From assembly GCF_000265245.1 (NCBI RefSeq), contig NZ_AJKS02000008.1, forward strand, positions 1-64,000: a stretch of DNA of 64,000 bases, in the 5' to 3' direction. Under the pieces are notes generated by a model. It saw nothing but the letters and a program-made list of their open reading frames with translations, ran no database searches and was not told where the DNA came from. Source of the DNA: Halomonas smyrnensis AAD6 (lineage in GTDB: Bacteria > Pseudomonadota > Gammaproteobacteria > Pseudomonadales > Halomonadaceae). Of the stretch, positions 28,961 through 37,460 are shown piece by piece. The translations under genes and the position numbers were made by a program. Positions within the stretch are counted from its first letter, which is position 1, and the number at the start of each line of letters is the position of its first letter.

Positions 28961-29833
28961 TTACTCCGTCGGCTCGACGTTCGGCTCCACATACACCGAG
29001 GCCGTCATGCCGGCGCTCAGGGTCGTCCCCTCGGGAATCTCGTCCAGTGCGATGCGCACCGGAATGCGCTGGGCCAGCCGCACCCAGCTGAAGGTGGGGT
29101 CCACCTGGGGCAGCAGCTGGCTGTTGGGGTCGGTGTTGGGGTCGGCGATGGCGCGGCCGATGCTCTCCACGTGGCCCTCCAGCTCGGTGTCGCCGCTCAT
29201 CAGGATCACCCGCGCCGGGTCGCCGACCGAGAACTGCGGGGTCTTGGTTTCCTCGAAGTAGCCGGTGACGAAGTAGGAGCCCTCCTTGATCAGCGCCATC
29301 ACCTCTTCGCCGTCGCTGACGTAGTTGCCCTCGCTGAGCTGCAGGTTGAGCACGTGGCCCGCCGCCGGCGCCGACACCGTGGTGCGTTCGAGGTCGAGCC
29401 GGGCGCTGGCCAGGTCGCTCTTGGCCTGGTCGAGGGTGGCGCTGGCCACCTGGCGGTTGATACGAGCCGTCTCCTGGCCCTCGGCGCTGATCGCCTGACG
29501 GCTCAGGCGGTTGCGCCGCGAGGCCTCGTCCTGGCTCTGCTGAAGCTCGGCCTGGCGCTGGGCCACCACCGCCTCGGCCCGGTTCACCGCCGTCTCGTAG
29601 CGCGCGCGATCGATCTGGAACAGCGTCTCGCCCTCGTCGACGCGCTGGTTGTCGCCCACCGTCAGCGCCACCACGCGACCGGAGACGTCCGGGGCGACGG
29701 TGATCACCTCGGCGCGCACGCGGCCGTCGCGGGTCCAGGGCGTATAGAGGTAGTAGTGCCACAGCCACAGGCCGGCGGCGATGGCGATGGCGACGACGAC
29801 CAGGGTGACGAGGCTGCGTAGCAGGGTGCGCAT
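28961..29833 (-). CDS. Membrane-fusion protein, AaeA/EmrA-like
   Basis: The product is 290 residues: a single N-terminal membrane helix (LVTLVVVAIAIAAGLWLWHYYLY), the biotinyl-lipoyl-like hairpin start TPWTRDGRVRAEVITVAPDVSGRV, a coiled-coil (about 85-145), and the return strand VSAPAAGHVLNLQLSEG. This is the HlyD-family adaptor of the AaeAB type. The ATG at 29833 starts the membrane anchor; a longer open frame upstream has no homology. It starts 2 bases after the DUF1656 gene's stop. Confidence 0.9.
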   Translation of the reverse strand: MRTLLRSLVTLVVVAIAIAAGLWLWHYYLYTPWTRDGRVRAEVITVAPDVSGRVVALTVGDNQRVDEGETLFQIDRARYETAVNRAEAVVAQRQAELQQSQDEASRRNRLSRQAISAEGQETARINRQVASATLDQAKSDLASARLDLERTTVSAPAAGHVLNLQLSEGNYVSDGEEVMALIKEGSYFVTGYFEETKTPQFSVGDPARVILMSGDTELEGHVESIGRAIADPNTDPNSQLLPQVDPTFSWVRLAQRIPVRIALDEIPEGTTLSAGMTASVYVEPNVEPTE

Positions 29834-29835
29834 GT

Positions 29836-30051
29836 TCAGGCGTTCCCGGTGGCGGAAGAGAGGTAGGCGATGACGGCGGTGCAGATCACGAACAGGGCGG
29901 TGTCGAACCAGGCCTCGAACCACAGGCGGTTCGCGCCCAGCAGCCGATAGAGCACCGCGCGGATCAGCAGCGTGGCCCCGAAGCCGAGCAGGGCATACAG
30001 CAGCAGGGGAGAGAGATAGAGGCCGCCGACGGCGATTTCGCGAAGTCCCAT
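29836..30051 (-). CDS. Small membrane protein, DUF1656 (AaeX-like)
   Basis: The product is 71 residues with two hydrophobic helices (LLYALLGFGATLLIRAVLYRLL and FDTALFVICTAVIAYL). The start MGLREIAVGGLYLSPLLLY is typical of DUF1656/AaeX, a short protein encoded ahead of aaeA and aaeB in many proteobacteria. Its role is unknown. It has GAGCGAGC upstream and begins the three-gene efflux unit, 69 bases after the LysR gene on the same strand. Confidence 0.88.
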   Translation of the reverse strand: MGLREIAVGGLYLSPLLLYALLGFGATLLIRAVLYRLLGANRLWFEAWFDTALFVICTAVIAYLSSATGNA

Positions 30052-30120
30052 GCTCGCTCCTTGAGCGTCGTTAAGGGCTCCATTCTAGCAATCGCCGTCG
30101 CAACAGGCACGGCGGGCGGT

Positions 30121-31047
30121 TCAGGCCTCCGCCGGGGCGGCCTCGGGGGCGGTGGCCCAGTCGGCGGGGCAGGCGCCGCGCAGGAACTCGAGCAGCGCCG
30201 TGACCTTGCGAGGCCGGTGGCCGTGAGGGTAGAGCAGGCTCACCGGCATCGCCGAGGCCTGCCAGTCGGGCAGGCAGCGCACCAGCTGGTCCGGATGAGC
30301 CGCCCGGCGGCGCTCGGCCATCCACACCGGCAGCACGCCCAGGCCGTGGCCGCGGGCGATGGCGTCGGAGTGCAGCAGCAGGCGATCGACGCGCAGCCGC
30401 GAGCCGGGCGGGCAGACGTCGTGTTCGCCCTCGCGCGGATGGCGCAGCACCAGGCCGCGTTCGGCCTCGCCGAGCAGGTCGATCCAGGCGTGGCCGTCCA
30501 GGTCGCGGGGATGGGACGGCGTGCCGTGGCGGGCGAGGTAGTCGGGATGGGCATAGAGCCCGCGCGGCAGCCGGGCCACCGTCTCCTGGCGCAGGGCGGT
30601 CTCGCCGGTCTCGCCGTACCACACCACCACCGAATGGCAGGCGGCCTGGCCCGGCAGCTGGTCGCGGGTCAGCAGGTTCAGCTTCAGCGCGGGATGGCGG
30701 GCCATGAACGCGTCGAGGGCGGGCGCCACCCAGGTGCGCGACAGGCCCTCGTGGACCTCCAGCGTCAGCTCGCCGCTGATCTCCTCGCGCAGCTCGTCCA
30801 GGGCCTGGCGGCCCTTGTCGGCCAGCGCGATCAGCCGCAGGCAGTAGTCGTGGAAGACGCGTCCGGCCTCGGTGGGTTCCAGCCGGTTCGACTGGCGCCG
30901 CATCAGCGGCTGGCCGAGCCGCGCTTCCAGCTGCTGGAGGCGGCGGCTCAGGGTCGATTTCGCCACGCCCAGCCGGCGGGCGCTCAGGGTGAGGCTGCCG
31001 CTGTCCATGACGTCGGCGAAGGCGAGCAGTTCATCGGCATCGTGCAT
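30121..31047 (-). CDS. LysR-family transcriptional regulator
   Basis: The product is 308 residues with the N-terminal winged helix-turn-helix (LLAFADVMDSGSLTLSARRLGVAKSTLSRRLQQLEARLG) and a C-terminal periplasmic-binding-like co-inducer domain. The ATG at 31047 gives the normal LysR N-terminus; the frame stays open for more than 600 codons upstream across the TonB receptor's antisense, which is meaningless. Two candidate targets adjoin it: the aaeXAB-AEC unit downstream on the same strand, and the divergent TonB receptor gene. A 23-bp palindrome containing a T-N11-A LysR-type dyad lies in the divergent spacer at 31141-31163. Confidence 0.92.
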   Translation of the reverse strand: MHDADELLAFADVMDSGSLTLSARRLGVAKSTLSRRLQQLEARLGQPLMRRQSNRLEPTEAGRVFHDYCLRLIALADKGRQALDELREEISGELTLEVHEGLSRTWVAPALDAFMARHPALKLNLLTRDQLPGQAACHSVVVWYGETGETALRQETVARLPRGLYAHPDYLARHGTPSHPRDLDGHAWIDLLGEAERGLVLRHPREGEHDVCPPGSRLRVDRLLLHSDAIARGHGLGVLPVWMAERRRAAHPDQLVRCLPDWQASAMPVSLLYPHGHRPRKVTALLEFLRGACPADWATAPEAAPAEA

Positions 31048-31094
31048 GGTGTTGAGCCGTAGGGTGCTAACGGAAGGCCCATCGTAGCAATACG

Positions 31095-31113
31095 CTGGTT
31101 GAAAATCATTCTC
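31095..31113 (+). promoter_or_regulatory. Fur-box-like site before the CirA-like receptor gene
   Basis: By eye 12 of 19 positions match the Fur consensus, centred on AAAATCATTCTC. It lies about 170 bases before the receptor start. Iron regulation of this receptor is expected from its family. Confidence 0.5.
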
Positions 31114-31140
31114 GTTGTTGTGATCGGTGAGGATCGTGAT

Positions 31141-31163
31141 CGCGTTGCGTGTCACGCAACGCG
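31141..31163. promoter_or_regulatory. 23-bp palindrome, candidate operator between lysR and the TonB receptor gene
   Basis: CGCGTTGCGTG and CACGCAACGCG are perfect inverted repeats with one base between. The centre TGCGTGTCACGCA fits the T-N11-A dyad of LysR-type regulators. It lies 94 bases before the LysR start and 110 before the receptor start, the usual place for a divergent LysR operator. Confidence 0.55.
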
Positions 31164-31272
31164 CCGTGCCATGACGCGAGCGAGCGAATGTGGAAGAATG
31201 TGAATAATAAAAATTCGCATTAACTATAGCCGGCCCGGATGAGGCCGGTGGGATCTTCAGGAGTCGCCACAC

Positions 31273-33228
31273 ATGTCGTTCCCCTCTTCTCGCACCGTCC
31301 TTGCCTCGCTGATCGCCGGCCTGGCGGCCTCCCCCGCCGTCGCGCAGGAAACGGCCGAGCTTGACGATGTCGTGGTCACCGCCGCCGGTTACGAGCAGCA
31401 GGTGCAGGATGCCCCGGCCTCGATCAGCGTGATCAGCCGTGAGGACCTGGAAGGCCGCGCCTACCGAGACATCACCGATGCGCTGCGCAACGTGCCGGGC
31501 GTGACCGTCACCGGCGGCGGGTCGTCCCAGGACATCAGCATCCGCGGCATGGGCGCCAAGTACACCCTGATGCTGGTCGACGGCAAGCGTCAGGGCTCGC
31601 GGGAAACCCGCCCCAACAGCGACGGCCCGGGCATCGAGCAGGGCTGGATGCCGCCGCTGTCGGCCATCGAGCGCATCGAGGTGATCCGCGGCCCGATGTC
31701 GTCGCTGTACGGCTCCGATGCCCTGGGCGGCGTGATCAACGTGATCACCCGCAAGGTGCCGCAGGAGTGGGGCGGTGAGGTCTCCACCAGCATGACGATC
31801 CAGGAAGACTCCGCCTCCGGCGACGAGCACAACAGCCGCTTCCATGTCGCCGGGCCGCTGATCGGAGACCGTCTCGGCCTGCAGGTCTACGGCCAGTACG
31901 ACCAGCGCGACGAGGACGCCATCATCGGCGGCTACGCCGACCAGCGCCTGGCCAGCGGCACCGCCAAGCTGAGCTGGACGCCGGACGACATCCACGAGAT
32001 CGGCCTCGAGGCGGGCTACAGCGAGCAGCGCCGGATTACCAATCCCGGTGAGTCCGTCGAGCTGGTGGGGTCTCGTGGGCCGAACGAGCGCTCCGAGCAG
32101 GAGTACGATCGCCGCCACTTCGCGCTGAGCCACGACGGCTACTTCGACGTCGGCACCACCACCAGCTACGTGCAGCACGAGGAGATCGACAACCCCTCCC
32201 GCGACAACAGCTACCAGAGCACCGTGGCCGACACCAAGGCGGTGCTGCCGCTGGGCGCCCATATCTTGACCCTGGGCGGCCAGTACGAGGATCAGCGCCT
32301 GGAGGACGGCGGCAACCAGTCCGAGACGTCCGATTTGAGCGAGCTGACCCGCTATCGCTGGGCGCTGTACGCCGAGGACGAATGGATGCTGACCGAGGAC
32401 TTCTCGCTGACCGGCGGCGTGCGCCTCAACGAGGACGAGGACTACGGCAGCCACTGGTCGCCGCGCCTGTATGGCGTCTGGCACCTCGACGACCGTTGGA
32501 CGCTGAAGGGCGGTGTCTCCTCCGGCTTCCGCGCGCCGGACCTGCGCTACACCAGCCCCGGCTGGGTCCAGGTCAGCCGCGGCGGCAACATCTACGGCAA
32601 CCCGGATCTGGAGGCGGAAACCTCGCTCAGTCAGGAACTGGGCCTGCATTATGCCGGCGACAACGGCCTGATGGCCGGCCTGACCGTCTTCCACACCGAC
32701 TTCGACGACAAGATCACCCGCATCAACTGCCCGACGTCCGTATGCACCGACGGCGCCAACGACTACGGTTCCGATCCGACCTACCGGGTCAACGTCGATG
32801 AGGCGGTCACCCAGGGCGTCGAGTTCTCCCTGTCCACGCCGCTGGCCGACCATCTGGACCTGAGCACCAGCTACACCTACACCGACTCCGAGCAGAAGAG
32901 CGGCGAGTACGAGGGCGAGCCGCTCAACCAGCTGCCCAAGCACCAGGTCTCGGCATCGCTGGAATGGCAGGCCACCGAGCGCCTGAACCAGTGGACCCGC
33001 CTGACCTATCGCGGCGAGGAGAGCCAGCCCACCACCGGTCCGTCCCAGGATGCCATCGTCGCGCCGTCCTACACCTTCGTGGACGCCGGCCTCGGCTATC
33101 AGCTGACGCCGCAGACCACCCTCAACGCCGGCCTCTACAACCTGTTCGACGAGGACATCACCGAGGAAGAGTACGGCTACGTCGAGGATGGCCGTCGCCT
33201 GTGGCTGGGCATCAACGTCGCGTTCTGA
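31273..33228 (+). CDS. TonB-dependent outer-membrane receptor, CirA/FepA-like (catecholate siderophore type)
   Basis: The product is 651 residues with a signal peptide (VLASLIAGLAASPAVAQ). The TonB box region LDDVVVTAAG comes next, then the plug domain (about 35-150) with QDAPASISVISREDLE, DALRNVPGVTV, ISIRGMGAKYTLMLVDGKR and ERIEVIRGPMSSLYGSDALGGVINVITRK, and a 22-strand barrel ending in the C-terminal aromatic WLGINVAF. The plug most resembles CirA/IroN/PfeA receptors for catecholate siderophores. A Fur-like site and a LysR-like palindrome lie upstream. The iron importer genes follow after a 303-base gap and are its likely partners. Confidence 0.9.
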   Translation: MSFPSSRTVLASLIAGLAASPAVAQETAELDDVVVTAAGYEQQVQDAPASISVISREDLEGRAYRDITDALRNVPGVTVTGGGSSQDISIRGMGAKYTLMLVDGKRQGSRETRPNSDGPGIEQGWMPPLSAIERIEVIRGPMSSLYGSDALGGVINVITRKVPQEWGGEVSTSMTIQEDSASGDEHNSRFHVAGPLIGDRLGLQVYGQYDQRDEDAIIGGYADQRLASGTAKLSWTPDDIHEIGLEAGYSEQRRITNPGESVELVGSRGPNERSEQEYDRRHFALSHDGYFDVGTTTSYVQHEEIDNPSRDNSYQSTVADTKAVLPLGAHILTLGGQYEDQRLEDGGNQSETSDLSELTRYRWALYAEDEWMLTEDFSLTGGVRLNEDEDYGSHWSPRLYGVWHLDDRWTLKGGVSSGFRAPDLRYTSPGWVQVSRGGNIYGNPDLEAETSLSQELGLHYAGDNGLMAGLTVFHTDFDDKITRINCPTSVCTDGANDYGSDPTYRVNVDEAVTQGVEFSLSTPLADHLDLSTSYTYTDSEQKSGEYEGEPLNQLPKHQVSASLEWQATERLNQWTRLTYRGEESQPTTGPSQDAIVAPSYTFVDAGLGYQLTPQTTLNAGLYNLFDEDITEEEYGYVEDGRRLWLGINVAF

Positions 33229-33398
33229 TCGCCCGCTTATCGCTGGCTCCGGTCCTGGTCGCCGGCCGCCGCGCGGCGCTGGCCGCGCGGGGCGGGAGGC
33301 GATCGACGTGACGGTGCTGTCGCCCGGCCCGTGGACCTCTCCGGCGAGCGTTCATGCCCGGCTGGGCGAACAGCCTCTGGCCCCGGTTCCTGCGCTCC

Positions 33399-33437
33399 CG
33401 CAACGTCGCGTTGCGTAACATCGAACGCGACGTTGCG
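33399..33437. repeat. 14-bp inverted repeat sharing a motif with the lysR-receptor palindrome
   Basis: Left arm 33399-33412 and right arm 33424-33437 are exactly complementary around an 11-base loop. It can form a strong hairpin but has no T-run after it. The arms contain CGCAACG and, overlapping the loop, CGTTGCG, the same heptamers as the palindrome at 31141-31163. It could be a terminator of the receptor gene or a second operator. Confidence 0.55.
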
Positions 33438-33461
33438 CCGAGCGGGGGTGAGAACCGGTTT

Positions 33462-33480
33462 GAGATTCATTATCATTGGC
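33462..33480 (+). promoter_or_regulatory. Fur-box-like site before the iron ABC operon
   Basis: By eye 13 of 19 bases match the Fur consensus, with core ATTCATTATCATT. It lies 51 bases before the binding-protein start, overlapping the likely promoter. Confidence 0.62.
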
Positions 33481-33531
33481 AAATATTCGCATGGCCGGGC
33501 GCACGGGTGCCCGGCGAGTCGAGGAGCTTCC

Positions 33532-34470
33532 ATGTCAGTTTCCCTGCCCAGGGCGTCGACCCTGATCGGCGCCTGCCTGGTGGCGGCCATTGCCGCCGCG
33601 GTCACCCCGGCCCAGGCGCGTACCCTGGACACCGCCCACGGCGAGATCGAGGTGCCGGACGCCCCCGAGCGCGTGGTCACCCTCTATGAAGGCGCCCTGG
33701 ATGCCGCCCTGGCCGCCGGCGTGATGCCGGTGGGCGCGGTGACCACCCGCGGCGGCGACGACGTGGCCCGCTACATCGCGCCGCATCTCGGCGATCAGCG
33801 CCCGGCGATCGTCGGCGTGGTGCGCGAGATCAACATGGAGGCGGTGGTCGGCGAGCGCCCGGACCTGATCCTGGCCGGCCCGAGCCTCGCCGATGCCCAG
33901 TACGCGCTGCTGTCGAAGATCGCCCCCACCGTGGTGCCGCAGAGCCCGGGCATCACCCCCGAGGCGTGGAAGGTCGAGGGGCGCCAGTTCGGCGAGGCCC
34001 TGGGCCGCGAGGACGCGGTGAACGCGGCCATCGAGGGCGTCGAGAGTCGGGCCGCCGAGCTGGCCGAGCGCGTGGACGCGGCCGAGGTCGGCGCCACCGC
34101 CAACCTGGTGCGCTGGATGCCCCAGGGCCCGCTGGTGATGTCCGACCGGCTGTTCGCCAGCGGCCTGCTCGAGGCCGTCGGCCTGGACGTCGCCTCCGGC
34201 GACCTGGTCAACGGTCATGGCGTGCACAGCGACCCGCTGAGCCTGGAGAACCTGTCAAGGCTGCAGGGCGACTGGCTGTTCCTGGCCACCCTCAACGAGG
34301 AGGGCGACGAGGCCCTGGCCGCGGCCAAGGATTCCCCGGCCTTCGCCCGCCTGCCGGTGGTCGACAACGGCCGGGTGGTGCCGGTGGACGGCCAGCTGTG
34401 GACCAGCGCCAACGGCCCGCTGGCCGCCGAGGCCATCCTCGACGACATCGAAGCGGCGCTCGTGCCCTGA
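33532..34470 (+). CDS. Iron-siderophore ABC transporter, substrate-binding protein (FecB/FepB class)
   Basis: The product is 312 residues with a signal peptide (LIGACLVAAIAAAVTPAQA). It is a helical-backbone (cluster A-II/III) binding protein: DAPERVVTLYEGALDAALAAGVMPVGA, then ERPDLILAGPSLADAQYALLSKIAPTV, and a C-terminal RLPVVDNGRVVPVDGQLW. It captures a ferric chelate in the periplasm for the permeases that follow. The start at 33532 has GAGGAG 5 bases upstream and begins the signal peptide. The stop overlaps the next start (TGATG). The chelate is probably that of the CirA-like receptor, by position only. Confidence 0.9.
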   Translation: MSVSLPRASTLIGACLVAAIAAAVTPAQARTLDTAHGEIEVPDAPERVVTLYEGALDAALAAGVMPVGAVTTRGGDDVARYIAPHLGDQRPAIVGVVREINMEAVVGERPDLILAGPSLADAQYALLSKIAPTVVPQSPGITPEAWKVEGRQFGEALGREDAVNAAIEGVESRAAELAERVDAAEVGATANLVRWMPQGPLVMSDRLFASGLLEAVGLDVASGDLVNGHGVHSDPLSLENLSRLQGDWLFLATLNEEGDEALAAAKDSPAFARLPVVDNGRVVPVDGQLWTSANGPLAAEAILDDIEAALVP

Positions 34471-35498
34471 TGTCGAAGGCCGCCTCCGTCAACATCGAGC
34501 CCCGCCCATCGGCGGGGCTTTCCCGTGTCATGCCGATGCTGTCCGGCCTGCTGGCGCTGGCGGTGCTGGCCAGCCTGCTGTGGGGCGCCGGCGAGGTCGG
34601 TCCGGCCCGCGCCCTGGCGGTGCTCGCCGGCCACGGCGACAGCGAGGCGCGGTTCGTGGTCGAGACCCTGCGTCTGCCGCGCACCCTGATCGGCATCGCC
34701 GTGGGGCTGTCTCTGGGCGTGGCCGGCGCGCTGTTGCAGGCCGTATCGCGCAACCCGCTGGCCGAGCCCGGGCTGCTGGGCGTCAGCGCCGGGGCCGCCT
34801 TCGCCGTGGCCGTGGCGCTGTGGCTGGGCGCCAGCGCGGCGACCCTGCGCGTGGCCGTGGCCCAGGTCGGTGCCCTGGGCGGCTGCCTCGCGGTGATGAG
34901 CGTGGCACGCCTGCGCGGCCCGGGCGACGACCCGGTGCGCCTGGTGCTGGCCGGGGCCGCCTTCTCGGCGCTGCTGGCCTCGCTGACCTCGCTGCTGCTG
35001 CTGTTCGATCAGCGCACCGCCGACGAGATCCGCTTCTGGGTGGTCGGCAGCCTGGCCGGACGCCGCCTCGATGACCTCGCCGCCGTGCTGCCGAGCCTGG
35101 GCCTGGCGCTGGTCGTCACCGCGCTGATCGCCCGGCCCCTGGCGGCGCTGGCGCTGGGCGAGCGGGTCGCCTCGGGCCTCGGCCATCGCCCCGGCCGGGT
35201 GCGTGCGCTGGTGGTGATCGCGGTGGCGCTGCTGGTCGGCGCCGCCACCGCCATCGCCGGGCCGATCGCCTTCGTCGGCCTGGTGGTGCCCTTCGCGGCC
35301 CGCGCCCTGGCCGGCCCCGACATTCGCCGCACCCTGTGGCTGTGCCTGCCGCTGGGCCCGCTGATGGTGCTCGCCGCCGACGTGGTCTCGCGGCGTGTGG
35401 TGGCGCCGTCGGAGCTGCCGCTGGGCGTGCTCACCGCCCTGGTCGGCGCCCCGGTGCTGGTCGCCGTGGTGCGCGCCCGTCGACTGCCGACCCTGTGA
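34470..35498 (+). CDS. Iron-siderophore ABC transporter, FecCD-family permease 1
   Basis: The product is 342 residues with about nine or ten membrane helices. It has the FecCD family blocks LRLPRTLIGIAVGLSLGVAGALLQAVSRNPLAEPGLLGVSAGAA near the N-terminus, and GLVVPFAARALAGPDIRR with a final ELPLGVLTALVGAPVLV. The start ATG overlaps the previous stop by one base. With permease 2 it forms the inner-membrane channel. Confidence 0.93.
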   Translation: MSKAASVNIEPRPSAGLSRVMPMLSGLLALAVLASLLWGAGEVGPARALAVLAGHGDSEARFVVETLRLPRTLIGIAVGLSLGVAGALLQAVSRNPLAEPGLLGVSAGAAFAVAVALWLGASAATLRVAVAQVGALGGCLAVMSVARLRGPGDDPVRLVLAGAAFSALLASLTSLLLLFDQRTADEIRFWVVGSLAGRRLDDLAAVLPSLGLALVVTALIARPLAALALGERVASGLGHRPGRVRALVVIAVALLVGAATAIAGPIAFVGLVVPFAARALAGPDIRRTLWLCLPLGPLMVLAADVVSRRVVAPSELPLGVLTALVGAPVLVAVVRARRLPTL

Positions 35499-35511
35499 GC
35501 CGGAGACCGTC

Positions 35512-36615
35512 ATGTCCGAGACCCTGATGTCCGAGCCCCTGCCGATGCCTGCCCGCGCCGATGCCCCACGCCGCGTCGCGCCGCCGCCGGGCTACTGGCG
35601 CCTGGCCTGGGGCGAGCGCCATCTGCTGATCGAGCGCCGCGCGCTGATCGTCTCTCTGCTGCTGCTGGGGCTGCTGACGGCGTCCTCGCTGGCCTACCTG
35701 TGCCTGGGCCAGCAGGTGCTGTCGCCCGCCGGCGCCTGGGCGGCGCTCAAGGGCGAGGGCGACCCGCTGGCCGGCTTCCTGGTGCGGGAGCTGCGCTTCC
35801 CGCGGCTGCTGGCGGCCTGGCTGACCGGCGCCGCCTTCGCGCTGGCCGGCTGCCTGATGCAGACCCTGGCCCGCAACCGCCTGGCCACCCCCGGCATCAT
35901 CGGCATCGACAACGGCGCCACCGCCTTCGCCGTGGCCTCCGTCGTGGGGCTCGGCGTGTCGCTGGCACCGCCGGCCATGGCGCTGGTCGGCGCGGCCACC
36001 GCGGCGGCCGTGACCTTCGGCGTGGCCAGCGGCGGCGATACCCGCGGCTATCGCTTCATCGTCGCCGGCATCGGCGTCGGCGCGGTGTTCGGCGCCGTCA
36101 CCCAGCTGCTGCTGGCCCGGGTCGATATCGACACCGCCAACCAGGCCTACCCGTGGACGGTGGGCACCCTGAACGCGCGCCCGGGCGGCGCCGTCGCGGT
36201 GCTGGGCATCGGCCTGGCGCTCGGCTGGCCGCTGGCCATGGCGCTGGCCCGGCCGCTGTCGCTGATGCGCTTCAGCGACGCCGTGGCCCGCGGGCTCGGC
36301 GTCGGGCTGCGTCGCCGGCGCGCCCAGATCCTCGGGCTCTCGGTGCTGCTCACCGCGCTCGCGGTGGCGGTGGCCGGGCCGGTGGGCATGGTCGGGCTGA
36401 TCGGCCCGGAGATCGCCCGCTCGCTGTCTACCTCGCGGGGCGTGCCGCTGACCGCCTCGGCCCTGGCCGGGGCCCTGGTGATGGTGCTGGCCGACCTGAC
36501 CGGCCGGCTGCTGCTGGCCCCCATCGAACTGCCGGTGGGCATCGTCACCGCCGTGGTCGGCGGCCCCTGGCTGCTGTGGATCCTGATGCGTCCCACCCAT
36601 AGGAGAGTCTCATGA
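35512..36615 (+). CDS. Iron-siderophore ABC transporter, FecCD-family permease 2
   Basis: The product is 367 residues, a paralogue of the preceding gene: ELRFPRLLAAWLTGAAFALAGCLMQTLARNRLATPGIIGIDNGA, then GLIGPEIARSL and ELPVGIVTAVVGGPWLLWIL. An unusually long hydrophilic N-terminus (about 40 residues, Pro/Arg-rich) precedes the first helix. The ATG at 35512 has GGAGA ahead; it lies 13 bases after permease 1. Its stop overlaps the ATPase start (ATGA). Confidence 0.93.
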   Translation: MSETLMSEPLPMPARADAPRRVAPPPGYWRLAWGERHLLIERRALIVSLLLLGLLTASSLAYLCLGQQVLSPAGAWAALKGEGDPLAGFLVRELRFPRLLAAWLTGAAFALAGCLMQTLARNRLATPGIIGIDNGATAFAVASVVGLGVSLAPPAMALVGAATAAAVTFGVASGGDTRGYRFIVAGIGVGAVFGAVTQLLLARVDIDTANQAYPWTVGTLNARPGGAVAVLGIGLALGWPLAMALARPLSLMRFSDAVARGLGVGLRRRRAQILGLSVLLTALAVAVAGPVGMVGLIGPEIARSLSTSRGVPLTASALAGALVMVLADLTGRLLLAPIELPVGIVTAVVGGPWLLWILMRPTHRRVS

Positions 36616-37400
36616 ACGCCCCGCAACGCCTGCAGGTCGAGGCGCTGAGCCTGAGCCACGGTCGCACCGCGATCATCGAGGACCTGGCGGTCGAGCTGCC
36701 GCCGGGCCGGGTGACCGCCATCGTCGGCCCCAACGGCTGCGGCAAGTCGACCCTGCTGGCCGGGCTGGCGCGGCTGCACGCGCCGGACTCGGGCGCGGTG
36801 CTGCTCGATGGCCAGGACATCCAGCGCCTGCCGCCCCGGGAGCTGGCCCGACGACTGGCGCTGCTGCCCCAGGAGGCCACGGCGCCGGAGGGGCTGACCG
36901 TGGGCGACCTGATCCGCTTCGGCCGCCAGCCCCACCAGGGCTGGCTGCGCCAGTGGTCCGGCGACGACCGGCGCGCGGTGGAGGAGGCGGTGGCCGCGGC
37001 GGGGCTGGAGGCCCTGGCCGACCGGCCGCTGGAGGCGCTCTCCGGCGGCCAGCGCCAGCGCGCCTGGATCGCCATGACCATCGCCCAGCAGACGCCGCTG
37101 CTGCTGCTCGACGAGCCGACCTCGGCGCTGGACCTGGGCCACCAGCTGGAGGTCTTCGAGCTGGTCAGGCGCCTGGCGGCCGACGGCCGCACCCTGGCGC
37201 TGGTGCTGCACGACCTGGCCAGCGCCTGCCGCTATGCCGATCACCTGGTGGCCATGCGCGACGGGCGCATCGTCGCCCAGGGGGCGCCCGCCGAGGTGGT
37301 CACCGAGGCGCTGGTGCACGAGCTCTACGGCGTGACCTGCACCCTGGTGCCCGATCCGGCCACCGGCACGCCGATCCTGACCGACCTGCGCCGGGCCTGA
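36612..37400 (+). CDS. Iron-siderophore ABC transporter, ATPase (FecE/FepC class)
   Basis: The product is 262 residues. Walker A is GPNGCGKST, the signature [13 protein letters not shown], Walker B LLLLDEPTSALD, and the switch His lies in LVLHDLASACRYADHLVAM. The AWIAMTIAQQTPLLLLDEPTSALDLGHQLEV run is typical of ferric-siderophore ATPases. ATGA overlap with permease 2 makes this the fourth and last gene of the operon, closed by a hairpin. Confidence 0.95.
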   Translation: MNAPQRLQVEALSLSHGRTAIIEDLAVELPPGRVTAIVGPNGCGKSTLLAGLARLHAPDSGAVLLDGQDIQRLPPRELARRLALLPQEATAPEGLTVGDLIRFGRQPHQGWLRQWSGDDRRAVEEAVAAAGLEALADRPLEALSGGQRQRAWIAMTIAQQTPLLLLDEPTSALDLGHQLEVFELVRRLAADGRTLALVLHDLASACRYADHLVAMRDGRIVAQGAPAEVVTEALVHELYGVTCTLVPDPATGTPILTDLRRA

Positions 37401-37405
37401 ACGCG

Positions 37406-37432
37406 ACGCGCCCCGGCAGGGCCGGGGCGCGT
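37406..37432. terminator. Hairpin between convergent iron-ABC operon and PRC-barrel gene
   Basis: A 12-bp perfect stem (ACGCGCCCCGGC / GCCGGGGCGCGT, loop AGG) begins 5 bases past the ATPase stop, between convergent genes. There is no T-run; it may work in both directions. Confidence 0.6.
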
Positions 37433-37460
37433 GGGAGTGGTGAAGTGTCGCCGAGTCGGG

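Larger units (their letters stand above)
33229..33531. other. Spacer between receptor and binding-protein genes, with long hairpin
   Basis: No gene is supported here. It contains a 14-bp perfect inverted repeat (33399-33437) and a Fur-box-like site (33462-33480). The ribosome site GAGGAG of the next gene is at 33521-33526. Confidence 0.55.

Noticed and set aside
30121..32943. A 940-residue LysR protein
   Set aside because: Only the last ~308 residues resemble LysR; the rest is antisense to the TonB receptor gene. ATG 31047 gives the family N-terminus.
34470..36615. FecCD permease genes as vitamin B12 (BtuC) importers
   Set aside because: Two separate permeases, an iron-class binding protein, a Fur-like site and an iron receptor next door fit siderophore uptake better; no cobalamin riboswitch was seen upstream.
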